Source: Diphasiastrum complanatum (Eukaryota > Streptophyta > Lycopodiopsida > Lycopodiales > Lycopodiaceae). From it: 56,836 nucleotides of DNA. Below are positions 23,901-33,628 of this stretch, one piece after another. Made by a program: the position numbers and the translations under genes. The stretch lies in contig CM055095.1 in the NCBI GenBank assembly GCA_029204225.1, forward strand, positions 38,489,305-38,546,140, given 5' to 3'. Each line of letters starts with the position of its first letter. The first letter of the stretch is position 1. The notes under the pieces are model-generated. The model saw only the letters and a list, made by a program, of their open reading frames with translations, was not told the DNA's origin and did no database searches.

Positions 23901-26900
23901 CCTTGATCAAAGTTGCAAAGTCCCTGCAATATCACATGTTTTAATTGGTCTGGCCACTTGAAGGTAAGATGGAATGATTTTGATGGTGCATGATGATAGT
24001 TGTAAGGTTGATCTAAACATCCTTCTCTATTGATATGGCACTTATGTTCATACTTGAAAGTAGACTACAAAGTAATTGGTGTCAATTGTGATAGGCAATG
24101 TCATTTTGGGGTAGATCCGCAACGTACTTTTAGTCATCAGTCTAATTGATTCAGCTTTTAACATGTATGTTTATTGTTTCAGATGCATCTGCACTCTTTC
24201 TAAATTGAAACCTGTACACAGCAATTTATCTTAAATGCCATCTTTGGCACATAAATGAATCACTAATTTATATAACCTTTTCTCAATTGATTATTTTATT
24301 TACATATTAAGAAGGATACTACCAGCAACTAGCTGCTAGCTTGAGCAGCCAGCTAAGCAGCTTCTCTTTTTGTCTGTCTGTAGTGAAGTACCAGCAAAAG
24401 CTAGCTATTGATCTGGCTAGCCTGTTGGAAGCTGCAACAACAAAGCATAACTGCCACAGCAGCTCTAAGATATATTTTCCACTCTTGAGGAGGCAGTAAA
24501 ATTGTTTTTGACTCCAGAGAAACTTATGATTTTTTTTAAAGGATAAAAGTGTAGAGACATGTCGAAGTGGTAAATATGTATCTGCATCCACTTCAAACTT
24601 GGAAGCCCAGCAAGAGCATAAGCTTAGAAAGAAATTTAAACCCAAGAAGCAAGTACTAATAGAGAGATATAGATGGGAACTTAAGACGATCAAGACTCCA
24701 AATGCATACATGTTGCACAAGCAAAATAGAGATAAAAAATCTACAGCATATACTTCTTGTGATGATCACAGATTGAGTAACTGAAAAAGGGTTCCAGATT
24801 ACTCAATATCAAAGGCAGTAAAGTCATTTGGGCCCCCTCGGTGAGGGCAAGAATCAAATCTGGGAAGAAAGGTTCAAGTAAGAAGATGAAATACTGGTTT
24901 CTTTTTAAAGAACTAAAAAAACTATTTACAGGTTGCTTTCTGGGATAAAAAATATCAACATGAGCAAACAAGTGATATATGCAGTATCCACGAAAGAAGA
25001 GGGATTGACAAAATGTCTTTCTACGGAAGTTTCAGCTATAACTAAAGGAGCAAAGTATGACCATGAGGGCCATAAAACTAGCCCAAGGAACTTTCACCTA
25101 TTGATACAGAGGAGCAGGAGAATGTGAAAATCTAAATTTCCAAAATACTACATAACAATCACCATGGAAAAGTTCCAAAACTCATCTCATCAAAGTGTCT
25201 GATCGGCATCAGAAAATACATGGCATGCTAGAATGTTGCTTCTAAGTCATCAAACCATAAAATAGTTGTGATACAGAGAAACATGTTACCTTAGTGATCA
25301 CATGCTTACGAAAAACACATGATAAAGCATTTCTACATATGTTAAGAGATGCAATAGATGGAATATCATGGGTTAGCTTGCTCACATTGAAGCTCCTATA
25401 ACTGCTATTCAGGATGGTAGCTGGTGGAAGAAAGTATCACTTTCACAGGCCTATATTGTTTGACAAAAAGATGAAGACGGTTTACAATAATATTTCAAGC
25501 AGCTACTCTGAATTTAAATCAATTGTGATTCATTTAGTACCACCGTGCCACCACATCCTAGGTTCGATCAAAACAGTAAGCAAGTAGAAATAATGGCCTT
25601 ACCTCTGAAGCCGAGAAGAGACGACCACTTTTGTAGAATGAGTCATAATTTCCAATCTCAATCTGGAGAACAAAAAAGATGGAAAACGTCCAATAAAACT
25701 TCATTTTCAAAACCGATCCTATGAATGGAGAAGCTCTATCTTTGAGAGCAAAGGTCATAGAGTTGACAATTATCCATAAAAGTAAATGAGTCTCAGTTTT
25801 ATGTCAGCAAAAACGTTTTAATTGGACCCGAATCTTAGCAAATATGAAAAGCTACAGTTAGGAGTTTCTTTTCTCAATTGAAAGGACAACTCTTGAGATA
25901 TCTATAAAGTACATCTACACAAGGAGAAACAGGTTTTTATTGCATATTGAGATGGTTCACTGAAACACGAGACAGGACCAGAGAGAAAGTATTGACATTC
26001 CCGAATAAGCATCAAAGAGAAACTTTACATGCTAACATAATCTTAATTTGAAAACCTACCATGTGAGCACCTGCTTCAACAGCTGCAAGAAACGATTCTG
26101 GCTCAACTGAGGAAACACATACCTAGATATAAAAAAAGGAATACAACTAAGTAAGCCGTGTTGCACAAGACTCTCGTATCAGAAACTGGATCAACTTATT
26201 ATAGAGAGCAACCAGCTTATTCTAACCTGTTGAATTAGGTAACACATATCAAATCTTGTCCATCCACAAGACATTTATGAAAAAAATAAATTCAGGTGTA
26301 ACAGCATCATACTATATTTTTGCACCGCCTGCATTTACACATAAACAATCTTGTACAGATGTTGATTGATCCATGTGCCAGGAAAATGGCAGTTCTTAGC
26401 CTTATAGAATACCATAAAGGCTAACATTGCCAGGAGCACTTGATGCAACAAGATTGCAGTAACTGAAAAAACCAGCAAACATTAAGCATAGGGAAAATAC
26501 TTATGAAGGAAAACGACAAGTTGGCAAAGATAGAGGACTGCTACAGATGAACAAACTAAAGTAATCGCAATATAGATTGCTGTAGCTGAATGTTGGCATA
26601 AAACTTTGAATGAAATAGAAATTTTTTGAACCCAGCAATGATTATTTCAAGCCAAGGTTCCAAGAATAGAAAAAACCCAAATGCCACCTAGTTATCCTGG
26701 GTGAGGAATAGCTATAAAAAGCTTATCCATAAAGATCTGGCTGCTTATCGAATGCAATTCATCTAATAGGTAACAAAATGTGCTGTAAGTGAAGTATATC
26801 TGGCTGCACGGAGACATAATGCACTGCAGTTGTATCATGTATGTCCTCAACTGGAAGAGATTAAGTGTTGCTACAAATGGGATACCTTATGAAAGTATTG

Positions 26901-28835
26901 AGAAGTAAGCCTTTGAAAATATCAAACCTTAAAAATTGCTAACTCCTGTCAAAGAGAAGTATAATCACAACGAGTTGTTAGAAAGGTCTTACTGGCAATG
27001 GTGTTAGGTGGACTGCCATCCTTACAAGTTCGGGGTCACATGCTATGTCAACATGAGTTGCACCACCCTGCCAAAAGACAAATGCTTATAATGTGAGTCA
27101 ATAACTATAAGAGCCATAGATACAAACAATTCGATGTCTTTTCAAAGCCAGAGAATTAAGAAATTCTGGTTGAATTATGATCCCTTTGATGAACTGGGCC
27201 GGTGTAGACATTGATGCTCACTGGTTACAAGAAAAGAATACCATTCTTCAATTGAATTGACACTGTATAACTAGAACATAATATAAATTCAAACAAACAT
27301 TGACAGCTAAGAAACTATTCTTATATAGAAGCAGCTGTGTTGTTAGTGGAGTAGCCCTTCAATCTATGGCCATGTGATGTAGAAGGGGCTCCTACGTTCA
27401 AATATCGGAGTGAGTTCATGTAGCTAACAAAGTAGCAGGCACAGCAGAATATAAGTAGCATTGCAAAAACTCTCGATGGCTGTAGCTTGCAACTTACTTT
27501 GTAAGCAGCGAGGACAATGTCAGCAACATTGTTGGCATTGAAGTTCTGAAGACCTGAGATCACCTGCACTGAACACCAACAGAGACTGTGTAAAACGATA
27601 CAGGCAAGCCATTGCTCAATATATAATGCTTGAAAGAGATTGCAGATTGTGGCTATCAGTTATGCACTATGACGGTTGTCTTGTCTAAAGCTGCATAGAC
27701 CTATACAGGAGTCCAGAAAGTATCTACAAATTGGCATTCATTGCACTCAGATAGGATGATATAAAAAAACAACTAAAAAGAGACACATTTGTACAGACAA
27801 AACTTGATCAAAACCAGAAGTTGTGTCGTATCTCTTCATTCTGGTTTCAGCCATGATTCAGTATGGTTTAGTACGATTCGGTATGGTTCAGTATGGTTCA
27901 ATATGATTCAATATGGTTCAGTACGATTCAGTATGGTTCATAGTTGCAGCGAATCTCGATTCGCTGGGTCTGCGATTCGCGGGTGGCGATTCGCGACCCA
28001 GAATCGCAAAAAAAAAAAAAAAAAAAATTTTTTTTTTTGGCAAAGTAGCTTATTGCTGAAATTTTTTTAGGGGATCAATGGTCAAACCAGCGTTTTGCCT
28101 CTCATAAGTGCAGTAGATGAGGCACAAACAGATCTTATTTTCAGTAGCTATCCGGTTGTCATTTGCTCTGGTTTTCAGTAAATGTTAATGCTACAGTTTG
28201 GACTATCAACTGTATGGATGATGATCACTTTTGCAATTGGTTCACTGGAGATGTGAGTGCAATGTACATACAGTTGGGGGCATAAATATTGGGCCCTTCT
28301 CGGCACGCATTTGGACCCCATTTTTATCTACAGGGGGGCGGTGGCATTTTTATCTACAATGTCTATATAGCAAGAAGCTCTAGGGGGTTCGGGGGACAGT
28401 AGCCCCCCGGGAAACGGGGGGTTCGGGGGGCGGTCGCCCCCTAGTGGGGGGTTTGGGGGGCAACGCCCCCCAACGGCGGGGTCCGGGGGCTGCCGGTAGA
28501 ACCCGGCCCCGACGGTAAGGCCTCTTCATGATTTGGCCTTCCAACTCCCCGAGTGAAAACACACTTTTTGGTGTTTCGCACCCGAAACAGTCGGCAAACT
28601 ACACAATCATAATCCCCTCGATCAGAGCTTTCATCTAATACCCATATTGCCTAAAAAAATTTCAAAAAAAAAAAAAATCGATTCTACACGATTCTGGGAA
28701 AATCCCGAATCACGAATCGGAATCGCGATTCTGATCGCGATTCTGAATCGCGATTCGGGAATCGCGATGCAACTATGGTATGGTTCAATATGATTCAATA
28801 TATTTCCTTGTGATTTCAATTCCATTTCTTGTCAT

Positions 28836-28907
<72 letters not shown>

Positions 28908-28951
28908 CAGAGAGGGAACGTGTCGTATCTCTTCAGTATGGTTGTTGTCAT

Positions 28952-29005
<54 letters not shown>

Positions 29006-30941
29006 CAGAGAGGGAACATGTGTCGTATCTCTTCAGTATGTTTCAGTACGATTCAATATGGTTCAGTATGATTCAGTACGGTTTCTTACTCGTTATGACC
29101 TTGATAGACAGTAGATAGCCAGCTAAACAATTTAGGGTTTTTCGGTAAGGCTTAGTAGGGTTTGGCATGGTTCAGTGTGCATTTCAATGCGTTTAAATAA
29201 GGTTTGGTGCTAAATGTCCGTTCCATAGCATATCTGAAATTTTCGTCACCCAGGTTTATCCAACAAATCAAGAAGAAACCTAACTGCTTGTGGCAGACCA
29301 AAATCCACTGGAAAACTGTCTATCTGCAATCTTCTAATTTTCCTCTATCTACTGATATCCATATTGGGTGGTTTTTAAAATTAAAAAAAAACAAAAAAAA
29401 GATTCACAGCAAATCGCTGATTTTCTGGACAGCGATTCGCGAATCGTGATTCGAATCGAGATTCCAGATTCGTTGGTGCAACTAGATATCATATTTGCAT
29501 TGATTCAAATTGCGATTTGCAAATCATTCTGAAAAAACAACGAATTGTGTTCCGAATCGCTGTTTTTTTCTTCTTAAAAATCAACAAAAAAAAAGAATTT
29601 AAGTTTACAATTCGCCCAAAACTAGGAAAAAGTGCATGTTGGCCCTATTTTGCAGCTTCTCGCCCCTGGATCTCAGGAAGTCGGCACCCACACGGTTTGG
29701 CTACTACTTCGTGGTTCTCGAGTGTTTGGCGGCTGTGCGAGACCACTTGCGAACGATGGTGGCCAGCATTGTATTCGATGAGTTCAGAGACCATAGCTGA
29801 GGCTTATTTTTTGCGTGCTACACCTAGTAGACCGAGAGGGGTGCACTCTCGGTCTCATATACGAGTTCATGGACGACATTGGAGAGGTGCTGACCGATCC
29901 CTCTTGGACGAGGCCAGGTACAATTCCTTTCCCCTGTCTGTGCTGTGTTTCCATTTCATCTTGTAAATTCGCATGAGAAACGACTAATGATTGTAATGTA
30001 TCTTATGTTGTTGGGACTTGCAGAAGGCAAGAGCTGCTAGACATTTGGCAGCAGAGGTGGGACTATTTCCACAGGCCCATCCACGCGGTAGCTCACATGT
30101 TGTACCCCTTGTGGCGCACCACGAGACGAGCAGACGACTTGGAGCTCCACAAAGGATTGCTGGAGTACACAAATCAAGTCTATGCAGGGTCAGGTATTAC
30201 ATTGCAATTTTCATTTTTTATCTTCAGATTGTTTTTATGGTTCATGCCCATACGACCTTGCTTGTATGGACTTTGACTCGTGGAAAGGATCGGAGTCTTC
30301 GGCCATGGTCAGTGCCAGCGGAGGGAGGACCATCTTTGTCCAGTGCCATGGGGGGTTGTTATGGCCGCTCCACATTAGAGCACCAGTGCTTGGCAAAGAG
30401 AGTGTTGTCGCAGGATTGTTGAGCTTCCGCTTGTGAGCGAAACTGGAGCAGCCGGTCCATGCAGCACACGAAGAAGAGGAACCGACTATCGATTAAGCAG
30501 TGCAGACGACTGGTCTATGTCTCCAGCAATGCATGGATGCTGCCACGATACTGCAGAGACAGAGGCATGTTGGAGGTTTGTTTGCCCCACCCTTGCTTGC
30601 CTTACATATGCTTCTCGCTTATATATGCTTCTCGTCATTGCTAGTTTTCTGGTATTTTATAGGCTCTGCAATAAAACTTGTATGGTGACTCGATATCTGC
30701 CATGGTTGCAGGTGAACCCTGACTCTTGCATGCTCGCGACACGAACACCATCATTCCACGAGCACCCCAGAGACAGTTCAATGTCGACGAGAGAGCTGCA
30801 CAAACATATGGATGTCGAGGCCCGCTCTGCACGACACCAAAGAAGAGCAGTTGAGAGGAGGAGACGGGTGAGGGAGGAGGGATGGGATGAGGAGGATTCA
30901 CTAAAAGAGGGGACAGAATTCCCAACTAACTATGAGGAGGA

Positions 30942-31003
<62 letters not shown>

Positions 31004-33248
31004 ACATGTCTCTTATCTCTTCAGTATGGTTTCAGCCATGATTCAGTATGATTTAGTATGGTTCCTTATGGTTTCAGTTCGGTGTGTTGTGATCTCAAAT
31101 GGATAGAGAGAGAGGGAGAGAGCACAGTCCATTTCACTAATGTCGATATTCCTAATTGTTGATAATTTCATTGTAGACCTCCATCAGTGAATCGGTTAAT
31201 CAGCACATCAAGAATCAATGACTTAGTGAACCATGAACACCTAGTGTTCAACAAAATCTTAATTCTATAATGCATAAAAAAATTTGAAAAAATCATATTG
31301 GAATTCCCCACAAAAAATGCAGCCCATACTGCCAAAAAAAAAACAACAGGTGCTCCCAAGGCGCGCTTCGGGACAAAATCCCGGAACGTGTTCCAGGACG
31401 CGATCTAGAGTGGGGGGTGCAACTATGGTCCGTACCTAAGACACAACTCCAAAATCAAGTAACTAGCAGATGACTATTGGATCATTCAGCACCTTTGAGG
31501 CTTTCTGATCCTCTTGTTGTTGTTGTCATCATTGCAAAGATATATGTTCTTGTGGTTGGAGGGCCTAACCAAGTTCCAGCATTTTCATAGTCGCTCCTTG
31601 TTTAGTACGGTACTTTCAATAAAAGCAGTACTATTACATATTATTATGACATTTACTATGGTGCTATTGAGTGAGATTTAAATCCAACCGTTGCTATTGC
31701 TACCTGTTATGCAGTTATGGATGCTATTCTTGCTATTTGGCATTCATGGTCTATCCTACTGGCTTGGAATGCTTTTTCTTCACTTCATGTTGATGGAGAA
31801 TGAACATTCTTGTAGCGTGCTGCCTCTAATGCTCAAAATAATGCCTTAATGTGGCATTCTTGATTCATGCGAGAGCTTGGAAGTTGGTACATACATGATG
31901 GCAGTGTCATTCATATTCGACTCATTGCTGGTGGCAATTCTTATGGTGCAGGCCATTGGCAATCTTGGCCATTCATATAGCATGATAGAGCTTCATGTTA
32001 GTACTCACTGGTATCGATTTACACTTCTCATCTTGCAGCTTTTAGTTCAGAATGGCTACAACTATTGATTCTGAATATGAACTGTTGCGGCAGTGACATT
32101 CATTGAAAACTATGTAGTTATCCAGCTATATGTTGTTGCAACTACATCAATTCTTTATTTTCAATATATGCTTTTGTTTTTATAGCCCACATTGAGAGCA
32201 ATGTTCTTGCTAGTTGGGGAGAGTTCTGGACTCACTGGACATTTAGGGCTACTGAACTTTATGGACCCAAGACCCATCTCGTCTAGTTGAACCACCAGTG
32301 ACTATTTGATTCGCAGGGCAAATTCCATATTATATTCACAATGCATCACGTCTGGATAGAGGGGAGAAATATTTTTGAGGAGAACAATTTGACTTCATGT
32401 TAAACTTCTTTCCTTCTTAGGGGTTCAGCCCATATCCTAATAGAGTATAGACAATTGCATAAAAGATTGTCTTCTTTACTCCAATGAATGTAGTAGGGAA
32501 CTTTTTTCAGCCCTTTCCATTCCAGCCCATCTAGTTCAGAGAATACTGTCCCCACAAACATCACCCCCGTTTCTATGATCTCAGACCGACTACTTTGTAG
32601 AGGTATTATCCAAATTGACTGACACAATCTAGATCTAACAAAATCCTTTGAAAGTTTGAAAGCATGAACAGGTTATTGAAGACTTCATATTACGTTGGCA
32701 AAAAGTTTATTCCATATAATGTAAGACTTGAATCACATAAGCATATGCTTGACACCTCTGCCCCCTTCTTTATTAACAATCGAGGCTGTAGCGCATGCTC
32801 AAGTAGCCTGATAATGTTAATTCCTTGAAAAAATCGGTATTATACTTGATGACCTCCCTGGAAACTAACAGAAAACAGCCCATGATATTGCAGAAAATTA
32901 ATTCGGATTCTCGAATACCTTGAAAGCGCAAGCACGAGAGAAATGCGTGAGAACGAAGTCTCGCACATCCTCAGTGGAGCCGGAGGATGCAGCAGCACTG
33001 GCCTGAACATGCAAATCTCTTCTAAAGCGTCGGCTGCAAGTCCTACGGTGTTGCTCTGAACTGGGAAATGGTTTGAAGATGACGTTGTTCTTGTTATTAA
33101 TTAAGGAAGAAGAAGATATGAAGGATGCCAATTTGACAGAAGGACGAAAGCATGGCGATGATGAATGCGTGTTCGTGCCATAGGTGGCGATGCAGGATAA
33201 TGCTGCTGCTGCTGCGGGTGCATTGGATCGTGAGAGGAGCACAGCCAT
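17902..33248 (-). CDS. ycf23: YCF23 (DUF561) plastid protein, nuclear gene with nine exons
   Basis: Exons in gene order: 33248-32919, 27563-27498, 27067-26993, 26122-26060, 25662-25603, 21482-21393, 20292-20185, 18390-18268, 18027-17902. All junctions are GT-AG and every exon length is a multiple of three. The product is 345 residues plus stop. The first ~85 residues are Ala/Ser/Arg-rich and look like a chloroplast transit peptide. The core has the family hallmarks in order: VISGLQNFNANNVADIV, GGATHVDIACDP, VCVSSVEPESF, EIGNYDSFY, LPNIVLSVTVPHTLSLDEQ, ADIIQTEGG, KVPVMCASGLS, AGASGV|GVGSAVNKLND. The family is plastid-encoded in some algae and nuclear in land plants; a TIM-barrel-like fold is expected and its function is unknown to me. 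I chose ATG 33248 because the longer frame upstream has no ATG. Tryptophan synthase alpha was considered and excluded. Confidence 0.93.
20341..20550. repeat. Near-perfect 105-bp tandem duplication in YCF23 intron 6
   Basis: Bases 20341-20445 are repeated at 20446-20550 with only about one difference near the end. The copy sits just upstream of exon 7 in the direction of transcription, in the acceptor-side part of the intron. Near-identity implies a recent event or an assembly duplication. Confidence 0.97.
20623..20980. repeat. 178-bp diverged tandem duplication in YCF23 intron 6
   Basis: A unit starting GGAGACTCCTGGAG at 20623 recurs at 20801, with both copies ending TTTCTGGCTTT. The copies differ at scattered positions, so this duplication is older than the neighbouring 105-bp one. 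Confidence 0.95.
21912..22513. mobile_element. Possible non-autonomous hAT element in YCF23 intron 5
   Basis: The left end reads CCCATAGTTGCCCATTCTGG, then a GGAACGCGTTCTGTTCC near-palindrome. The right side has an ACATTCCGGAATGTAC palindrome, then CAGAACGGGTTTCTAAG. The flanks GTTGACGG and GTTGACAC match at 6 of 8 bases. The CATAGTTGC start and the palindromic subterminal words resemble the proven hAT elements in this window, but the terminal inverted repeats are weak. Confidence 0.45.
22057..22291. repeat. Tandem duplication of about 112-123 bp
   Basis: A unit beginning GATC(G/A)CCCCAGTGCT at 22057 recurs at 22169. Both copies end with TATGGATTACTCATGAATCT. The second copy carries an extra ~12 bases (CTATGCGCAGCAGG region). 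Confidence 0.93.
22744..23056. repeat. Cluster of direct and inverted GATAGCACG repeats
   Basis: TTTTTCAGC..CCAAACATAGCACGCCGG (22750) and TTTTTCAGCATTCAAAGATAGCACGC (22813) are direct copies. CCGTGCTATCTTTGGACGC (22892) is the inverted copy. A short palindrome GGTAGCAC/GTGCTATC lies at about 23026-23047. This is a fold-back or MITE-like remnant. No target duplication was identified. Confidence 0.6.
23100..23830 (+). mobile_element. Ty3/gypsy gag nucleocapsid-protease remnant in YCF23 intron 5
   Basis: One frame gives HSLAEIAEIHKRRLCECK, like the linker before a gypsy CCHC knuckle. Further on, ELIVLVNIHKMHSFFSNHV matches the retropepsin region, with the catalytic DSG-type triad lost (VNI). 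FYIILIELYDMILGAN (23740-23790) matches the end of that domain. Stops and frame changes show decay. It is inserted on the strand opposite to the host gene. Confidence 0.7.
27857..27938 (+). repeat. Decamer array (TATGGTTCAG variants)
   Basis: About eight degenerate ten-base units such as TATGGTTCAG, TACGATTCAG and TATGATTCAA. The array resumes at 28778-28805 after an inserted element, and related units occur at 29030-29090 and 31020-31085. The same type of sequence lies in the 3' region of the full hAT element (8090-8340, degenerate). It is therefore probably the remnant of another hAT 3' region. Confidence 0.75.
27939..28777. mobile_element. 839-bp non-autonomous hAT element in YCF23 intron 1
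   Basis: Perfect 8-bp target duplication GTATGGTT (27931-27938 and 28778-28785). The ends are inverted: CATAGTTGCAGCGAATC on the left and, reverse-complemented from the right, CATAGTTGCATCGCGATTC. Both ends are rich in GAATCGCGATTC-type palindromes beside A homopolymers. There is no transposase sequence inside. The interior carries a G-rich minisatellite. It inserted into an older hAT remnant (decamer array). The right 110 bp are nearly identical to the right end of the 5.1-kb hAT at 8574-8660, which makes that family the likely source of transposase. Confidence 0.92.
28381..28500. repeat. G-rich hairpin minisatellite, about four units of 30-34 bp
   Basis: Units of the form GGGGGGTTCGGGGGGC followed by a CCCCC complement recur with TTC/TTT/TCC marks at about 28388, 28422, 28452 and 28482. 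Each unit can form a G/C stem, and the G runs could also form quadruplexes. It lies inside the 839-bp hAT element. Confidence 0.9.
28829..29038 (+). repeat. Duplicated unit containing (GA)n tracts
   Basis: A unit made of TGTCATCTGA, a GA tract, then GTGACAGAGAGGGAAC and GTCGTATCTCTTCAGTATG occurs twice. The GA tracts are at 28838-28904 and 28954-29002 and differ in length. The sequence is related to hAT 3' regions near 8152 and 31000. Confidence 0.9.
29630..30944 (+). pseudogene. hAT transposase remnant (C-terminal half)
   Basis: Starts mid-exon 3, at sequence matching LALFRTFS of the intact copy (here LALFCSFSPLDLRK). It continues through REGCTLGLIYEFMDDIGE, DIWQQRWDYFHRPIHAVAHML, and NRLSIKQCRRLVYV. 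The splice sites matching the 5.1-kb copy remain (GT after 29918, acceptor near 30022, GT near 30190, acceptor near 30712). It has stop codons near 29799, and the segment corresponding to the WW..G dimerisation motif is frameshifted (about 30290-30430). The BED finger and DUF659 are absent. The acidic tail runs straight into a GA tract. Confidence 0.88.
30945..31003 (+). repeat. (GA)n tract followed by a G run
   Basis: About 50 bases of AG repeat, then ten G. In the hAT remnant it directly follows the codons for the acidic EEEEE tail. In the 5.1-kb element the GA tract lies 170 bases beyond the stop. Confidence 0.95.
31436..32918. other. Remainder of YCF23 intron 1, no recognisable feature
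   Basis: A longer open stretch in pieces at 31680-32070 (for example ATCYAVMDAILAIWHSW) suggests former coding sequence, but I could not assign a family. Confidence 0.35.
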
Positions 33249-33628
33249 AGCTGAGCAACTAATGAGAATAAAGTGGAACAGGCTTGACAAATAAGGAAAG
33301 CCGGTACGCTCTTCGTGGACGAGGATTTAACGATGAAAGAGGTGAATGGGAGGGTGAGGGTGTTTTCATCACACAAAAAGGGGCTCACACAGGGGAATGC
33401 TTAATGAGGGGCACTTGCAGGTTGCATGCTGGCCCACTCCATGAGTGCTCATGGAGTGCTGGCCTTTATCCAAGGGTAATGGATGGAGTTAATTGAAAAA
33501 AAATATATCTTTCCCCTTAGATGGTGTGGGACCTATGTAAAGATAACTTTGAGATAATAGAAGAGAAAGACACTTAAAGGAGAGAGAGAGAGAGAGAGGA
33601 GAGTGTAGCAGTTCGGATTTATCAAACA
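33249..33628. promoter_or_regulatory. YCF23 upstream region
   Basis: This segment lies upstream of the YCF23 ATG and must hold its 5' UTR and core promoter on the minus strand. No convincing TATA box stands out. A short (GA)9-10 run lies at 33581-33599. Confidence 0.4.

Larger units (their letters stand above)
29224..31427 (+). mobile_element. Decayed hAT copy, about 2.2 kb, in YCF23 intron 1
   Basis: The right end is TGCAACTATG at 31418-31427, followed by GTCCGTAC. On the left, CATAG at 29224 is preceded by GTCCGTTC, a 7-of-8 match to an 8-bp target duplication. The right subterminal zone has GGAACGTGTTCC and GGACGCG words, unlike the ATCGCGATTC words of the 5.1-kb element. An ATCGCGATTC-type end (29420-29484, ending GGTGCAACTAG) lies within the left part, so the left half may be composite. 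It contains transposase exons 3 to 6 in decayed form. Confidence 0.7.

Noticed and set aside
24319-24784. Coding region on either strand
   Set aside because: Cys/Leu-rich minus-strand frame and Lys-rich plus-strand frame without family motifs, inside YCF23 intron 5.
31680-32070. OTU-like peptidase fragment
   Set aside because: A faint resemblance in MRELGSWYIHD..IRLIAGG was not enough; there is no catalytic motif and stops interrupt it.
18262-33248. Tryptophan synthase alpha chain
   Set aside because: The barrel-like segments first suggested it, but VISGLQNF, GGATHVDIA, DIIQTEGG and CASGLS match YCF23/DUF561, and tryptophan synthase alpha signatures are absent.
33249-33290. Longer N-terminus for YCF23
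   Set aside because: The frame extends upstream but its first codon is TTG; the first ATG (33248) has a good context and begins a normal transit peptide.
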